Of a stretch of DNA of 61,587 nt, positions 37,420-46,365 are shown one piece after another; position 1 is the stretch's first letter; each line of letters opens with the position of its first letter. The position numbers and the translations under genes are program-made. The notes under the pieces are model-generated. The model saw only the letters and a list, made by a program, of their open reading frames with translations, was not told the origin of the DNA and did no database searches. Source of the DNA: an uncultured Eudoraea sp. (GTDB taxonomy: Bacteria; Bacteroidota; Bacteroidia; Flavobacteriales; Flavobacteriaceae); assembly GCF_947260015.1 (NCBI RefSeq), contig NZ_CAMYOM010000015.1, positions 1-61,587 of the forward strand. The letters run 5' to 3'.

Positions 37420-39048
37420 TTAACCCAAAAACGGATAGCGATAATCTTCTGGAGTCACAAAAGTTTCTTTAATCAACCTAGGTGAAACCCATCGCAGCAA
37501 ATTTTGAGCAGAACCTGCTTTATCATTTGTCCCTGAAGCCCTGGCACCACCAAAAGGCTGCTGCCCCACAACAGCCCCCGTGGGTTTGTCGTTTATATAA
37601 AAATTACCTGCGCAGTTCTGAAGTGCTTTTGTGGCTTCATTTATTGCATATCGGTCTTTCGCCAAAACAGCCCCGGTAAGTGCGTATTCAGAAGTAGTAT
37701 CAACCAATTTTAAAGTTTTGGACCAATCCTTATCTTCATAGACATAAATAGTGACTACCGGTCCAAACAATTCGGTTTCCATAGTTGAATAATGAGGATC
37801 TGTGGTTAGTATTACTGTAGGTTCTATGAAATAACCCTGGGATTTATCATAATTACCACCAACAATTATACTAGCATCCTTATCTTTTTTAGCCTGATCG
37901 ATATAGGAAGCTAATTTGTCAAATGATCCTTCATGAATTACAGCAGTAATAAAGTTGCTCATATTTTCAGGAGATCCGGGAGGATTGAATGATTCCACAT
38001 CCTGCTTTACCAATTCCAAGATTTCGGTTGAAGTAGACTTTGGTAAATAAACACGCGAGGCAGCACTACACTTTTGGCCCTGGAATTCAAAGGCACCACG
38101 CACAATTGCGGTAGCTACCTGTTGAGGTTTTGCTGTTGGATGTGCAACTATAAAGTCTTTACCACCAGTTTCTCCAACAATTCTTGGATAGGTTTTATAG
38201 CGGTCAATATTATTCCCTATCTGTTTCCACAAAGATTTAAAAACATGGGTGCTACCTGTAAAATGAATTCCTGAAAAATCGGCACTGGCTAAAATGGTGT
38301 CTGTAATCATTACAGGATCACCGTAAACCACATTGATTACTCCATCCGGCAGTCCGGCTTCCTTAAAAACGTCAACAATTACTTTGGCCGAAAAAATTTG
38401 GCTATCACTCGGTTTCCATACTACAACATTACCCATCATAGCTGCACTTGCCGGAAGATTACCTGCAATTGCTGTAAAGTTAAAAGGAGTAATTGCATAG
38501 ATAAAGCCCTCCAGAGGCCTGTATTCAACACGATTCCAGATGCCTTCAGATGATTCAGGTTGTTCTGCATATATCTGAGACATATAGGTTACATTAAACC
38601 TTAGGAAGTCGATCAATTCACAAGCGGCATCAATTTCTGCCTGATGTATGGTTTTTGATTGCGCTAACATAGTAGCTGCGTTAATTTTAGCCCTGTAGGG
38701 CCCGGCAATAAGATCTGCCGCTTTTAAGAAGATGCTGGCTCTTTGTTCCCATGGTATAGATGCCCAGGCGTCCCTGGATTTGAGTGCATTTTCTATGGCC
38801 AAACTAACATGACTTTTTTCGGCGAGATGATACTTGCCCAAAACGTGTTTATGATCATGCGGAGGTGACATCGTTCGGGTATTTGATGTTGTTATTTCAT
38901 CACTTCCAATATATAAAGGAACTTCTAAACTTCCATCGAAGTATTCTTTATATTGCTTTAAAACCTCATCTCTTTCCGGAGTACCCGGAGCATAACTCTT
39001 TATTGGTTCATTAATAGCCAGCGGAACCTCAAAAAAACCTTTACCCAT
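37420..39048 (-). CDS. pruA: L-glutamate gamma-semialdehyde dehydrogenase
   Basis: I start it at MGKGFFEVP (ATG at 39048), giving 542 residues. It oxidises glutamate semialdehyde, from pyrroline-5-carboxylate, to glutamate with NAD+, the second step of proline breakdown. Aldehyde dehydrogenase motifs are intact: FNFTAIAGNLP, WKPSD, the Glu in RIVGETGGKDF and the catalytic Cys near 327 in GQKCSAASRVY. It matches the monofunctional P5CDH length; proline dehydrogenase is not in this window. It has an exact -7 promoter box upstream. Confidence 0.94.
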   Translation of the reverse strand: MGKGFFEVPLAINEPIKSYAPGTPERDEVLKQYKEYFDGSLEVPLYIGSDEITTSNTRTMSPPHDHKHVLGKYHLAEKSHVSLAIENALKSRDAWASIPWEQRASIFLKAADLIAGPYRAKINAATMLAQSKTIHQAEIDAACELIDFLRFNVTYMSQIYAEQPESSEGIWNRVEYRPLEGFIYAITPFNFTAIAGNLPASAAMMGNVVVWKPSDSQIFSAKVIVDVFKEAGLPDGVINVVYGDPVMITDTILASADFSGIHFTGSTHVFKSLWKQIGNNIDRYKTYPRIVGETGGKDFIVAHPTAKPQQVATAIVRGAFEFQGQKCSAASRVYLPKSTSTEILELVKQDVESFNPPGSPENMSNFITAVIHEGSFDKLASYIDQAKKDKDASIIVGGNYDKSQGYFIEPTVILTTDPHYSTMETELFGPVVTIYVYEDKDWSKTLKLVDTTSEYALTGAVLAKDRYAINEATKALQNCAGNFYINDKPTGAVVGQQPFGGARASGTNDKAGSAQNLLRWVSPRLIKETFVTPEDYRYPFLG

Positions 39049-39078
39049 AATCACTTTTTGTTAGTTAAATTTTCACGT

Positions 39079-39086
39079 CAAAGGTA
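39079..39086 (-). promoter_or_regulatory. -7 promoter box for pruA
   Basis: Minus-strand TACCTTTG, an exact TAnnTTTG box 31 bases before the chosen pruA ATG; no strict -33 box. Confidence 0.45.
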
Positions 39087-39133
39087 CTAAAACCCGAAAC
39101 GTTAATAAAATTTAAACAAGGTAAAAGGAATCA

Positions 39134-39529
39134 TTAATTCAGCGCGAAGGGTGCACTGAATTTAAAAGAAGGAATGTAGACTCTGAACTTTTCATTAGTT
39201 GTGAAATTTACCATATTATAATGGCCTTTCATTGCCCCAATAGGAGATGCAAGCAGGCATCCGGAGCTGTAAGTGTGAGATTCTCCTGGTCTGATAACCG
39301 GTTTTTTTCCGATAACACCTTCACCGTCTAAAACTTCAAAATCATTTAAGGCATCGTATATTTGCCAATGCCTTGAGGTTAACTGTACAGAATCTTTGCT
39401 TTGATTTTCTATAGTAATTGTATAACCAAAAGCAAAATGCATTTTATAGTTTTTAAAGAAAGTGCCTTCAAAACTGGTATTCACTGAAATTTTTATGCCT
39501 TTGGTTACTTGTGTAATCATCTTTTTCAT
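39134..39529 (-). CDS. apaG: ApaG-domain protein
   Basis: This 131-residue protein is a single ApaG (DUF525) immunoglobulin-like domain. It contains FAFGYTITIENQSKDSVQLTSRHW, the hallmark SRHW strand, then VIRPGESHTYSSGCLLASPIGAMKGHY. ApaG in enterobacteria is linked to cobalt/magnesium tolerance, and the domain also occurs in eukaryotic FBXO3. The precise biochemical role is not known. The start may be the Met at residue 4. It sits 85 bases upstream of pruA on the same strand. Confidence 0.93.
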   Translation of the reverse strand: MKKMITQVTKGIKISVNTSFEGTFFKNYKMHFAFGYTITIENQSKDSVQLTSRHWQIYDALNDFEVLDGEGVIGKKPVIRPGESHTYSSGCLLASPIGAMKGHYNMVNFTTNEKFRVYIPSFKFSAPFALN

Positions 39530-40019
39530 GCTAATAAATAACGGTATTTCTCAATATGAGTAGCATAACCGTTATATCTGCTAAAATAAAAAAAATCACA
39601 TTAAGCCGGCTTGATTTAACAATAGTTTTAAATATAAGCTTAATGCAAAGATTTTCTTAAATCATTTTACGAGTAGGGAGAAAAACCAAATTTTTAACAA
39701 TTCTCCCAAGATAAAAGATAGAACTCTAAGAAAACTTAGATGCCCAAGATAGATAATAGGAACTTATTATGAAAACTTCAGATTAAATTATCGGTGTATG
39801 TATATTTTTTTCTGATGTATTTCTGCCTTATATGCCCTTAAATATAGGTAATTGAAGGATTTCTTTGAATAATAAAGATCCATATTATGATTCAAACCGG
39901 AAGGAAGATAATATCGGAAATTATAAAGGAATCTTAAAAAGGATGAAATACCCAACTTTATATTAAAAGAATTCGTTGTAAAGTTTACTAATCTTTATTA
40001 CAAGTGTTAATATAAAATA
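39530..40019. other. Intergenic region, AT-rich, with minor inverted repeats
   Basis: This 490-base gap holds a perfect 10-bp palindrome AAGCCGGCTT (39603-39612) and a 7-bp stem GGGAGAA/TTCTCCC (39676-39682 with 39701-39707) with an 18-base loop and no T tract. A coding-like stretch at 39865-39966 is listed separately. Nothing else is supported. Confidence 0.4.
39865..39966 (+). pseudogene. Coding-like remnant, 33 codons, TTG start only
   Basis: A plus-strand frame reads as plausible protein (NNKDPYYDSNRKEDNIGNYK) and stops at 39966. Only a TTG at 39865 could start it. The composition looks like coding sequence rather than AT-rich spacer. It is probably a decayed fragment. I do not recognise it. 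Confidence 0.2.
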
Positions 40020-40637
40020 TCATTTAAAGTTCGCAGCTAATCTAAGAGTTTTGAGTTCCTTTATCTTTTCAGATTTTAATTTCTCACGATTCTTTTTAGC
40101 AAAATCTGTATGAAATTTGTGATTTTCCAAAAACCTAATTTGCAGGTCTAACCACTCAATTCTATTAGAAACAACTTCGAAATGTAAATATTCGTCGAAT
40201 AGTTTAGCGCTAATGTCATTATAGTCTTTTCTTCCCAGATAGTCCAAATCGGCATCCGCCAAAACTTCTTCATAAAAAGTCTTTGGTTCCTGAGGTACTT
40301 TTGTGGCCCTTATCATTCCATTTACTATTGCTACTTCCTCGCTGCTAAGAATAGGAGTTAAAAATGGTTGAATTTCAACAATGCTGCCTTCTTCATGATC
40401 TAAAGGAGATACTACAAAACCATAATCATGGCAGATTGCAGCAATTCGAATAAGCCCCGCCATTTCTTTGGGAATATCATAAAACTCAATATATTCGTTA
40501 CATACGTTGGCCACATCTATAATATGATCTATAGAATGGTAAGTAAGATAATCGGGGAGTTTTTCTTTTAACTGCTCAATAATCTCAAAACATATTTTTG
40601 GATATGAATTTTTGTTGCGAAGAATCATATATCCCAA
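40020..40637 (-). CDS. HD-domain phosphohydrolase family protein
   Basis: This is a 205-residue cytosolic protein, or 202 from the Met at residue 4. The HD metal site shows as TYHSIDHIIDV (His ligands), AAICHDYGF (the HD pair near 71) and LADADLDYLG (the last Asp near 130). HD proteins cleave phosphate esters of nucleotides or nucleic acids; some act on (p)ppGpp or dNTPs. The substrate is unknown here. The basic, Lys-rich C-terminus (KKNREKLKSEKIKELK) may bind nucleic acid. It is a lone gene with wide AT-rich gaps on both sides. Confidence 0.82.
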   Translation of the reverse strand: MGYMILRNKNSYPKICFEIIEQLKEKLPDYLTYHSIDHIIDVANVCNEYIEFYDIPKEMAGLIRIAAICHDYGFVVSPLDHEEGSIVEIQPFLTPILSSEEVAIVNGMIRATKVPQEPKTFYEEVLADADLDYLGRKDYNDISAKLFDEYLHFEVVSNRIEWLDLQIRFLENHKFHTDFAKKNREKLKSEKIKELKTLRLAANFK

Positions 40638-40918
40638 TCCTCAGAATTATAAGTGTATAGAATTAAACCCAATGTTATTAATATTATTGTAATAAGTCTA
40701 TATTTATATTAGTAAATATTAATATATAACCCAATTAAATAATTAAAAAACAACACCTTACAAAAATATTTCTAAGAGTGTAAGTAGGATCCAGAAATTA
40801 AATTGTAACCATTTATTTTACTTTCACAAAAATTATTTTTTAACTGTTACGAGTTATTCATATTCAGAATAGTTTTGAGCTAATCAATCACACATTTTCT
40901 ATGATCAATGAAAAGTGT

Positions 40919-42163
40919 TTAGTTGGTAATGTTTTCAGAATTTGTTGAACCTATTCCAATTATTCCATCATATAAATCACCGAAATTTCTGTAATAAACC
41001 AGAATTAAATAATTGTTTTCTGTAAAATTAAAGTTTCCACTTACTTTGCCCAGGTCAATTTTACCATCCTCACTCTTAAGGACATATTTATAATTGTAAA
41101 ATCCCTGCTTAATTTTTATTACCGCCTCCATATTTCCTGTTTTGGAATTGTAAGTCATTTTGTTCTCTTCAACAAGAGCATAGTTGTTGTATTTACCATA
41201 AACGTAGACCTCATTTAACCCAATATCCTCCGTATAAGGAAGGCTGAAATGAATTATGGTATATTCTGATTCTATTGATGGGTTTTCACCTTGTAATGTA
41301 CGAATTACAAAATCGCCATTAATATCCGGAAAATAGGTGTAGGCCTTATCATATCTATAGTTGTCCGTAAAAAGATAGTGATTGTAAAGTTCTTTATATT
41401 CAATACGAGAAATAGAAGCAGTAGGTGCTCGTAAATCACTGGTGTCAAAGTTGAGGAATTCATTCCCTCCAAAAAAACTGGTTTCAACATCATATTTATA
41501 TACCAGCGAATTGCCCAAGGTAAATTGCGGAGGTACATTTGTAATAGCGTTAGTCCATTGATAATTTTGAATTATAGCTATTTTTACTTCTTTTACCGGA
41601 TTCACAAGTTGAAGACTGTACGGGGTAATTGTAAATTGTACAGATTGTTTTTGATTTAAAAAATCAAAATTTCTGGAATTCCTGGTCGTGGCTCCAACTT
41701 GGGCTAAATCTCTGTAAACTACAAATCGTCTTGAAAATTGAAGTTCGTAACTAGAATTATAAATTTCTAGTACATAATTACCGCTAACTTTTAAACTCAC
41801 GGCTTTATTGGGAATGGTCAAGCGATAATTGGAATAGGCCTGCAGAGTACTGAAACTGTTAGTGTAATTAATAATCCTTTGGTTATCTGCACCTCTAAGG
41901 TATTGCGATTTTAGTAAATCAGATGGCGTCCAATCATAATCACAATAAACAATTTTATAATAATAGTCTTGTTCGCTTGCGGTCAAATCATCAAACTCGA
42001 GATAAATTGGATCTCCCAATTTGATAACAGGAAACTGATCTTCTGTTGGTCCCTTAAAAATAATAGTCTTTATATTTTCAGGCGGGTTAACCTCTTCCTG
42101 AATCTGCGAATATAATTGGGTAGTAAGGAAAAAGAAGAATAGCTGTTTAAGAAATAAACGCAT
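40919..42163 (-). CDS. Type IX secretion system plug protein (DUF5103)
   Basis: I start it at MRLFLKQLFFFFLTTQLYSQ (ATG at 42163), a clear signal peptide; 414 residues remain. Typical family segments are ENIKTIIFKGPTEDQFPVIKLGDPIYLEFDDL near the N-terminus, YYYKIVYCDYDWTPSDLLKSQYLRG, and a tail of Tyr-rich beta strands. From memory, this DUF5103 family is the Plug protein that closes the periplasmic side of the SprA translocon. The gene is divergent from nqrA. Confidence 0.85.
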   Translation of the reverse strand: MRLFLKQLFFFFLTTQLYSQIQEEVNPPENIKTIIFKGPTEDQFPVIKLGDPIYLEFDDLTASEQDYYYKIVYCDYDWTPSDLLKSQYLRGADNQRIINYTNSFSTLQAYSNYRLTIPNKAVSLKVSGNYVLEIYNSSYELQFSRRFVVYRDLAQVGATTRNSRNFDFLNQKQSVQFTITPYSLQLVNPVKEVKIAIIQNYQWTNAITNVPPQFTLGNSLVYKYDVETSFFGGNEFLNFDTSDLRAPTASISRIEYKELYNHYLFTDNYRYDKAYTYFPDINGDFVIRTLQGENPSIESEYTIIHFSLPYTEDIGLNEVYVYGKYNNYALVEENKMTYNSKTGNMEAVIKIKQGFYNYKYVLKSEDGKIDLGKVSGNFNFTENNYLILVYYRNFGDLYDGIIGIGSTNSENITN

Positions 42164-42231
42164 TTTTAGCCTGTTTTGGAGATAAAGGTAAACAAAATGC
42201 ATGCCCAAAAAAGTCATATCGTTGTAATGCC

Positions 42232-42239
42232 CAAAATTA
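42232..42239 (-). promoter_or_regulatory. -7 promoter box for the plug gene
   Basis: Minus-strand TAATTTTG, exact TAnnTTTG, 69 bases before the chosen plug ATG; it lies in the 152-base divergent region shared with nqrA. Confidence 0.35.
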
Positions 42240-42273
42240 TAGTTAATAATTATGAAAACAGTGTCATAAGTAC

Positions 42274-42281
42274 TATTTTTG
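42274..42281 (+). promoter_or_regulatory. -7 promoter box for the nqr operon
   Basis: TATTTTTG matches TAnnTTTG 35 bases before the nqrA ATG. No strict TTTG at -33. It would drive nqrA-nqrF. Confidence 0.45.
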
Positions 42282-42315
42282 GTCGAAATTTTGTTAAACT
42301 AAATGTTTACAATTT

Positions 42316-43665
42316 ATGTCTAAAGACATTAGGATCAAGAAAGGCTTAAATATTAATCTTATCGGTGCTGCCGAACAAAATACATCTAAAGCAGTTTTAA
42401 GTAATGTTTACGCCATCAATCTCCTGGATTTTCATGGAATAATGCCCAAAATGATAGTTAAGCAAGGGGCAGAGGTAAAGGCAGGTGAACCATTGTTTTA
42501 TAGTAAAGATAACCAGGACATCCTTTTCACTTCTCCAGTAAGTGGAGAATTAATCGAGATAACTCGAGGAGCTCGCAGAAAAATTCTGACCATAAAAATT
42601 CTTGCCGATAAGACTCAGGAATATGTTGAGCATTCCAAAATGCGACCAGGTGCTAATTCGGAAGAAATCAAGTCTCTGCTTCTTAAATCCGGGTGCTGGC
42701 CTTTTATCAGACAGCGTCCTTATGATCATGTTGCAGATCCTACAGCTACTCCCAAGGCAATTTTCATATCAGCCTATGTTACCGCACCATTGGCTGCAGA
42801 TTTGGATTATACACTAAACGGAAAAGAAGAAGAACTACAAGCGGCATTAACCGCTCTTGGAAAACTTACCCCTGGTAAGGTTCATGTTTCTGTAGGGAAA
42901 GGATCAAATTCTCCTTTTTCTAAACTCGAAAATATAGAATTACACAAAGTATCCGGACCCCATCCAGCTGGATTGGTGGGAACTCAAATAAATAAATTGG
43001 ATCCAATAAATAAAGGTGAAATAGTTTGGACCGTTTCCCCTCATGATCTTGTAATAATTGGTGAGTTACTTTTAACTGGTAGATTTAATGCCCAGCGTAC
43101 TATTGCCCTTGCTGGTTCTACCGTAAAATCTCCAAAATATTTTTCAGCAAAAATAGGTGCAGAGATTGCTACGTTTTTATATGCCAGTGGCGTTAAAGAT
43201 GAAAGATTTCGTGTGATTAATGGAGATGTACTTACTGGCAAGAAAACAAGCCCGGATGGTTTTCTCGGTTTTTATAACAATACAGTAAGTGTTATTCCTG
43301 AGGGAGATGATTACGAATTTTTTGGTTGGAACAAACCGGTATTTGATAAATTATCTGCTACAAGAGCGCTAACATTTTCATGGTTGCAGCCCAACAAGAA
43401 ATATGATCTTGATACAAATACAAATGGAGAACACAGGGCATTTGTAGTTACAGGTATGTATGAGGAAGTATTCCCCTTAGACATTTATCCACTTCAGCTA
43501 TTAAAGGCATGTATGGTTAAAGATTTGGATGAAATGGAACAACTGGGTTTGTATGAGGTTATTCCTGAGGACTTTTCATTGACTGAATTTATTTGTATTT
43601 CCAAACAACCACATCAACAGATAATTCGTGAAGGGCTGGATTTACTACATCAAGAAATAGGATAA
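42316..43665 (+). CDS. nqrA: Na+-translocating NADH:quinone reductase subunit A
   Basis: This 449-residue peripheral cytosolic subunit of the Na+-pumping NADH:quinone oxidoreductase contacts the quinone site region. The IRIKKGLNINLIGAAEQ N-terminus, the PKMIVKQGAEVKAGEPLFYSKD barrel-sandwich segment and the RQRPYDHVADP motif are typical. It has normal length. First gene of the operon; only two bases separate it from nqrB. In this organism the complex would reduce menaquinone while pumping Na+. Confidence 0.97.
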   Translation: MSKDIRIKKGLNINLIGAAEQNTSKAVLSNVYAINLLDFHGIMPKMIVKQGAEVKAGEPLFYSKDNQDILFTSPVSGELIEITRGARRKILTIKILADKTQEYVEHSKMRPGANSEEIKSLLLKSGCWPFIRQRPYDHVADPTATPKAIFISAYVTAPLAADLDYTLNGKEEELQAALTALGKLTPGKVHVSVGKGSNSPFSKLENIELHKVSGPHPAGLVGTQINKLDPINKGEIVWTVSPHDLVIIGELLLTGRFNAQRTIALAGSTVKSPKYFSAKIGAEIATFLYASGVKDERFRVINGDVLTGKKTSPDGFLGFYNNTVSVIPEGDDYEFFGWNKPVFDKLSATRALTFSWLQPNKKYDLDTNTNGEHRAFVVTGMYEEVFPLDIYPLQLLKACMVKDLDEMEQLGLYEVIPEDFSLTEFICISKQPHQQIIREGLDLLHQEIG

Positions 43666-43667
43666 AG

Positions 43668-44942
43668 ATGAGCAATAAACGATTGACCTTTAAGAAAAGA
43701 TTACATATTCTAAAGCATAGATATAGGGGTAAAAAAATGGCACCTGCCTTTAATGCCTTCCATACATTTTTGTTTGCTCCGGATGAAACCACACATAATG
43801 GTTCTCATGTAAGAGCTGCGGACGATTTAAAGCGGACGATGAATACGGTTATTATGGCGCTGATTCCTGTGTTGTTGTTTTCATTTTTTAACACTGGTTA
43901 TCAACACTATTCTGCCATCAACGGTTTTCCTGATAACTTTTCGCTTATGGAACATTTTCTGACCTGGGATAATTTTTGGTTAGGATTTGTGCAGGTTATG
44001 CCCCTGGTTATTGTCTCATATGGTGTGGGATTGTTGATAGAATTCATTTTTGCAGTAATAAAAGGACATGAAGTAGAAGAAGGTTATCTTGTTACTGGAA
44101 TGTTGGTTCCATTAATAGTTCCGATCGATACACCTCTCTGGATGTTGGCCGTTTCAGTCGTTTTTGGTGTGATCATTGGTAAAGAAGTTTTCGGGGGTAC
44201 AGGAATGAATATTCTAAACCCTGCTCTTACCATAAGGGCTTTTTTGTTTTTTGCCTACCCCACCTGGATGAGCGGAGATAAAGTATGGGTGCACGGTGCG
44301 GTTGAACGTGCAGGGACAGCCGATGCTATTTCAGGAGAAACTATCCTGGGTTATCTGGCTCAGAATAATGCCAGTGAATATGCTTATTCCGTATCCGATA
44401 TGTTTTTTGGATTTATTCCCGGTTCAGTAGGTGAGACATCTGCCTTTTTAATATTACTTGGTGGTCTTTTTCTGGTTTTCAGTAAAATAGCCAGCTGGAG
44501 AATCATGGTAAGTGCAGTTGCTGGTGCTCTGGTTATGGGCCTTATCTTTAATGGAGTAGTGGATGCAGGTTGGATAGGAGAAGGAAGTACTTTTTATGGA
44601 TTGATGAGCTTTGATTTTTGGAAACACCTGATAGTAGGTGGCCTTGCATTTGGGATAGTTTATATGGCTACAGATCCGGTAACCGGATCGCAAACCAATA
44701 AGGGCAAATGGATTTACGGTTTCCTGATCGGATTTATCTCGGTAATGATACGTGTGTTTAACCCTGCTTATCCTGAGGGTGTATTCCTGGCAATTCTCTT
44801 AATGAATGTTTTTGCACCAACTATTGATCACTATGTAGTTAAGGGTAATATCAGGCGTAGGATGAAGCGTTTGAAGCAGGCAACAATTTTTCCAAAAAGC
44901 ACGGATGGGAAAGCAAAGGAACTTAAGGCAGAAACAATATAG
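43668..44942 (+). CDS. nqrB: Na+-translocating NADH:quinone reductase subunit B
   Basis: This 424-residue subunit has about ten membrane helices. It carries a covalently bound FMN, riboflavin and the Na+ path. The GKEVFGGTGMNILNPALTIRAFLFFAYP stretch is highly conserved. The flavin attachment motif should be Dxx(S/T)GAT; here it reads DAISGET, with Thr225 as the presumed acceptor and Glu in place of Ala. The C-terminal GSQTNKGKWIYGFLIGF and RVFNPAYPEGVFLAILLMNVFAP are normal. Modification would come from apbE four genes downstream. Confidence 0.97.
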   Translation: MSNKRLTFKKRLHILKHRYRGKKMAPAFNAFHTFLFAPDETTHNGSHVRAADDLKRTMNTVIMALIPVLLFSFFNTGYQHYSAINGFPDNFSLMEHFLTWDNFWLGFVQVMPLVIVSYGVGLLIEFIFAVIKGHEVEEGYLVTGMLVPLIVPIDTPLWMLAVSVVFGVIIGKEVFGGTGMNILNPALTIRAFLFFAYPTWMSGDKVWVHGAVERAGTADAISGETILGYLAQNNASEYAYSVSDMFFGFIPGSVGETSAFLILLGGLFLVFSKIASWRIMVSAVAGALVMGLIFNGVVDAGWIGEGSTFYGLMSFDFWKHLIVGGLAFGIVYMATDPVTGSQTNKGKWIYGFLIGFISVMIRVFNPAYPEGVFLAILLMNVFAPTIDHYVVKGNIRRRMKRLKQATIFPKSTDGKAKELKAETI

Positions 44943-44944
44943 TT

Positions 44945-45694
44945 ATGGCATTTAATAAGGAAAATAATAGTTATACCATAATCTTTGCGGCTATAATGGT
45001 TATTGTTGTTGGATCAATCCTGGCATATCTTGCCTCGGCATTAAGTGGCAAAATTAAGGAGAATGAAAGATTTGAAAAGCAGCAGAATATTCTCTATGCC
45101 ATGGGCGTGAATGAAAATGAGGATGAGGGTAGTGTAAATTTCGTACCCACTGATAAAGTAGAAGCCGAGTTTTCAAAGTATATCACTGAACAACTTGTAA
45201 TAAGTGGAGATCAAATAACAAAGAATGATGAGGCATACCTTATTGATCTTAAAAAACAAATTGCAGCATTAAAGAAAGGTGAAACCGCAGAGCTTCCTCT
45301 TTTTATAGGTGAAAAAGAAGGAAAGAAATATTATATCATACCCATGTATGGTAAGGGGCTATGGGATGCTATTTGGGGTTTTGTAGCGTTGAATGAAAAT
45401 ATGGTTGTCCAGGGGGTTTACTTTGATCATAAAGCAGAAACACCAGGACTTGGGGCGAATATAAAGCAACGTTATTTTATGGACGATTTTATAGGGGAAT
45501 CAGTATTAAACAATAACCAATTCAAAGGAATTGCGGTAGCAAAAGGGAATAATGACCCGGTGAACAAAATAAAGGATGACAATGAAGTAGATGCCCTGGC
45601 AGGAGCTACCATAACAGGTAATGGTGTTTCGGCAATGATTAGGGAAAGCGTAAATATATACAAGGACTATTTAGAAACTATTAGAGTTAATTAA
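44945..45694 (+). CDS. nqrC: Na+-translocating NADH:quinone reductase subunit C
   Basis: This 249-residue subunit has one N-terminal membrane helix (about 12-33) and a periplasmic FMN domain. The flavinylation motif DALAGAT lies at 216-222, with Thr222 as the FMN attachment site, followed by ITGNGVSAMI. GKGLWDAIWGFVALNENMVVQGVYFDHKAETPGLG is also typical. Two bases separate it from nqrB and from nqrD. The covalent FMN passes electrons towards riboflavin in NqrB. Confidence 0.97.
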   Translation: MAFNKENNSYTIIFAAIMVIVVGSILAYLASALSGKIKENERFEKQQNILYAMGVNENEDEGSVNFVPTDKVEAEFSKYITEQLVISGDQITKNDEAYLIDLKKQIAALKKGETAELPLFIGEKEGKKYYIIPMYGKGLWDAIWGFVALNENMVVQGVYFDHKAETPGLGANIKQRYFMDDFIGESVLNNNQFKGIAVAKGNNDPVNKIKDDNEVDALAGATITGNGVSAMIRESVNIYKDYLETIRVN

Positions 45695-45696
45695 AA

Positions 45697-46344
45697 ATGG
45701 CACTACTTTCAAAGAAAGACACAAACCTTATTTTAGATCCACTTGCGGATAACAACCCAATTACCATTCAGGTACTTGGTATTTGTTCTGCACTTGCCAT
45801 TACGGCAGAATTGCAGGCCTCCGTAGTTATGGCCATTTCTGTACTTTTTGTTTTAGGGGTAGGGAATGTAGTTATTTCTCTATTGCGAAATATCATTCCT
45901 ACTAAGATCAGAATTATTGTTCAGCTAATAGTTGTTGCAACATTGGTAATCATCGTAGATCAGGTTCTGAAGGCTTTTGCTTATGACTTGAGCAAGACAC
46001 TGTCTGTTTTTGTCGGTCTGATTATTACCAACTGTATTATAATGGGAAGGTTTGAAGCCTTTGCCTTAGGAAACGGACCCTGGAAGGCTTTTCTAGACGG
46101 TATTGGTAATGCTTTAGGTTATGGAATAATTCTGATAATTGTTGGCTTTTTTAGAGAGTTATTGGGATCGGGAACCTTATATGGATTTAAGGTTTTTGGA
46201 GATCCGGTAACTAAAACAGGATTGTACTCCACCGGTTATGAGAACAACGGTTTTATGATTATTCCCCCTGCAGCACTTATAGTTGTTGGGATTATAATCT
46301 GGATACAACGCTCCAGGAATAGAGCACTAATAGAGGAAAACTAA
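45697..46344 (+). CDS. nqrD: Na+-translocating NADH:quinone reductase subunit D
   Basis: This 215-residue, six-helix membrane subunit contains DPLADNNPITIQVLGICSALAIT near the start and LIITNCIIMGRFEAFALGN. Its two conserved cysteines, in ICSAL and TNCII, help ligate the intramembrane iron centre shared with NqrE. KAFLDGIGNALGYGIILI is also typical. Two bases follow nqrC, and 21 bases precede the fused nqrEF gene. Confidence 0.97.
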   Translation: MALLSKKDTNLILDPLADNNPITIQVLGICSALAITAELQASVVMAISVLFVLGVGNVVISLLRNIIPTKIRIIVQLIVVATLVIIVDQVLKAFAYDLSKTLSVFVGLIITNCIIMGRFEAFALGNGPWKAFLDGIGNALGYGIILIIVGFFRELLGSGTLYGFKVFGDPVTKTGLYSTGYENNGFMIIPPAALIVVGIIIWIQRSRNRALIEEN

Positions 46345-46365
46345 TTTACTTTTTAAGAGAAGATT

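Noticed and set aside
39603-39612. Perfect palindrome AAGCCGGCTT in an intergenic gap
   Set aside because: A 10-base palindrome is expected by chance at this scale, and no second copy or regulator gene is adjacent.
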